From: an uncultured Collinsella sp. | GTDB lineage: Bacteria > Actinomycetota > Coriobacteriia > Coriobacteriales > Coriobacteriaceae | Length of the DNA: 29,688 bases | Assembly: GCA_900548815.1 (NCBI GenBank) | Contig: URLR01000022.1 | Coordinates: forward strand, 1-29,688 | Direction of reading: 5' to 3' | Shown: positions 29,660-29,688 of the stretch, one piece after another | How the letters are laid out: every line of letters begins with the position of its first letter | Numbering within the stretch: position 1 is the stretch's first letter | Program-made: the position numbers and the translations under genes | The notes under the pieces: generated by a model | Databases searched by the model: none | What the model saw: only the letters and a program-made list of their open reading frames with translations | What the model was told of the DNA's origin: nothing

Positions 29660-29688
29660 TGGTGGGCGTTAGAAGATTTGAACTTCTG
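29660..29688 (-). tRNA. 3' end of a tRNA gene, identity not readable
   Basis: On the minus strand the window edge shows a T-arm, AGAAG-TTCAAAT-CTTCT (29671-29687), the acceptor 3' strand AACGCCC (29664-29670), discriminator A, and an encoded CCA (29660-29662). The anticodon, D-arm and the 5' acceptor strand (expected GGGCGTT) lie beyond the window, so the amino acid cannot be assigned. Confidence 0.9.

Overview
The window reads as a draft-assembly contig from a high-GC anaerobe. Gene content (oxygen-sensitive class III ribonucleotide reductase NrdD/NrdG, DUF3793 plus flavodoxin, Fe-S aldo/keto reductase, gut-type amino-acid ABC operon) and overall protein character suggest a Coriobacteriia gut bacterium, most likely Collinsella or a close relative. 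That placement is inference from remembered family resemblance, not from a search. The first 48 bases are not genomic: they are an Illumina Nextera i5 adapter ending in the transposase mosaic end. The contig breaks inside a tRNA gene at the far end.

Layout, left to right. 49-854: truncated glucose-6-phosphate isomerase. 1054-1629: a half-length iron-alcohol-dehydrogenase-like protein. 1742-3739: an SOS-type cassette, in which a consensus promoter with two LexA-box-like operators drives a Y-family DNA polymerase overlapping a YolD-like partner. 3766-4149: a membrane-tethered HMA metal-binding protein behind a CsoR-like operator. 4258-5495: DUF3793 and flavodoxin behind a promoter with a DtxR-like palindrome. 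5611-8714 (minus): a polar amino-acid ABC transporter (binding lipoprotein, permease with an unusual extracytoplasmic domain, ATPase). 8862-12182 (minus): endonuclease IV, a Gfo/Idh/MocA oxidoreductase and an Fe-S aldo/keto reductase, with two copies of a covarying hairpin repeat between them. 12508-13422: ketopantoate-reductase-like protein. 13532-14704 (minus): a small membrane protein and a secreted coiled-coil protein. 15017-17502: O-acetylhomoserine sulfhydrylase with a probable leader peptide, divergent from a LysR regulator. 17602-20122: RNase HI, a second Gfo/Idh/MocA protein, acylphosphatase and a PerR-like repressor. 20199-22090 (minus): SlyD/FKBP isomerase, UreE-like protein and HAD phosphatase. 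22211-24075: M19 dipeptidase and YgjP-like metallopeptidase. 24082-25751 (minus): FolE, HD-domain hydrolase and FolB (early folate pathway). 25818-29048 (minus): NrdG and NrdD with a tandem NrdR-box promoter. 29660-29688: the 3' end of a tRNA and its terminator.

Most genes are housekeeping or stress functions. The unusual content is largely between the genes: at least five kinds of palindromic intergenic repeat, including two hairpins whose stems differ but stay paired, a hairpin flanked by an 8-bp direct repeat, and a nested 124-bp palindrome. Other points of interest are a Cys-containing leader peptide before the sulfhydrylase gene, a UreE-like chaperone with no urease genes in view, and an HD hydrolase in the position of the missing dihydroneopterin-triphosphate phosphatase step. 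No CRISPR array, prophage, transposase or toxin-antitoxin locus was seen.
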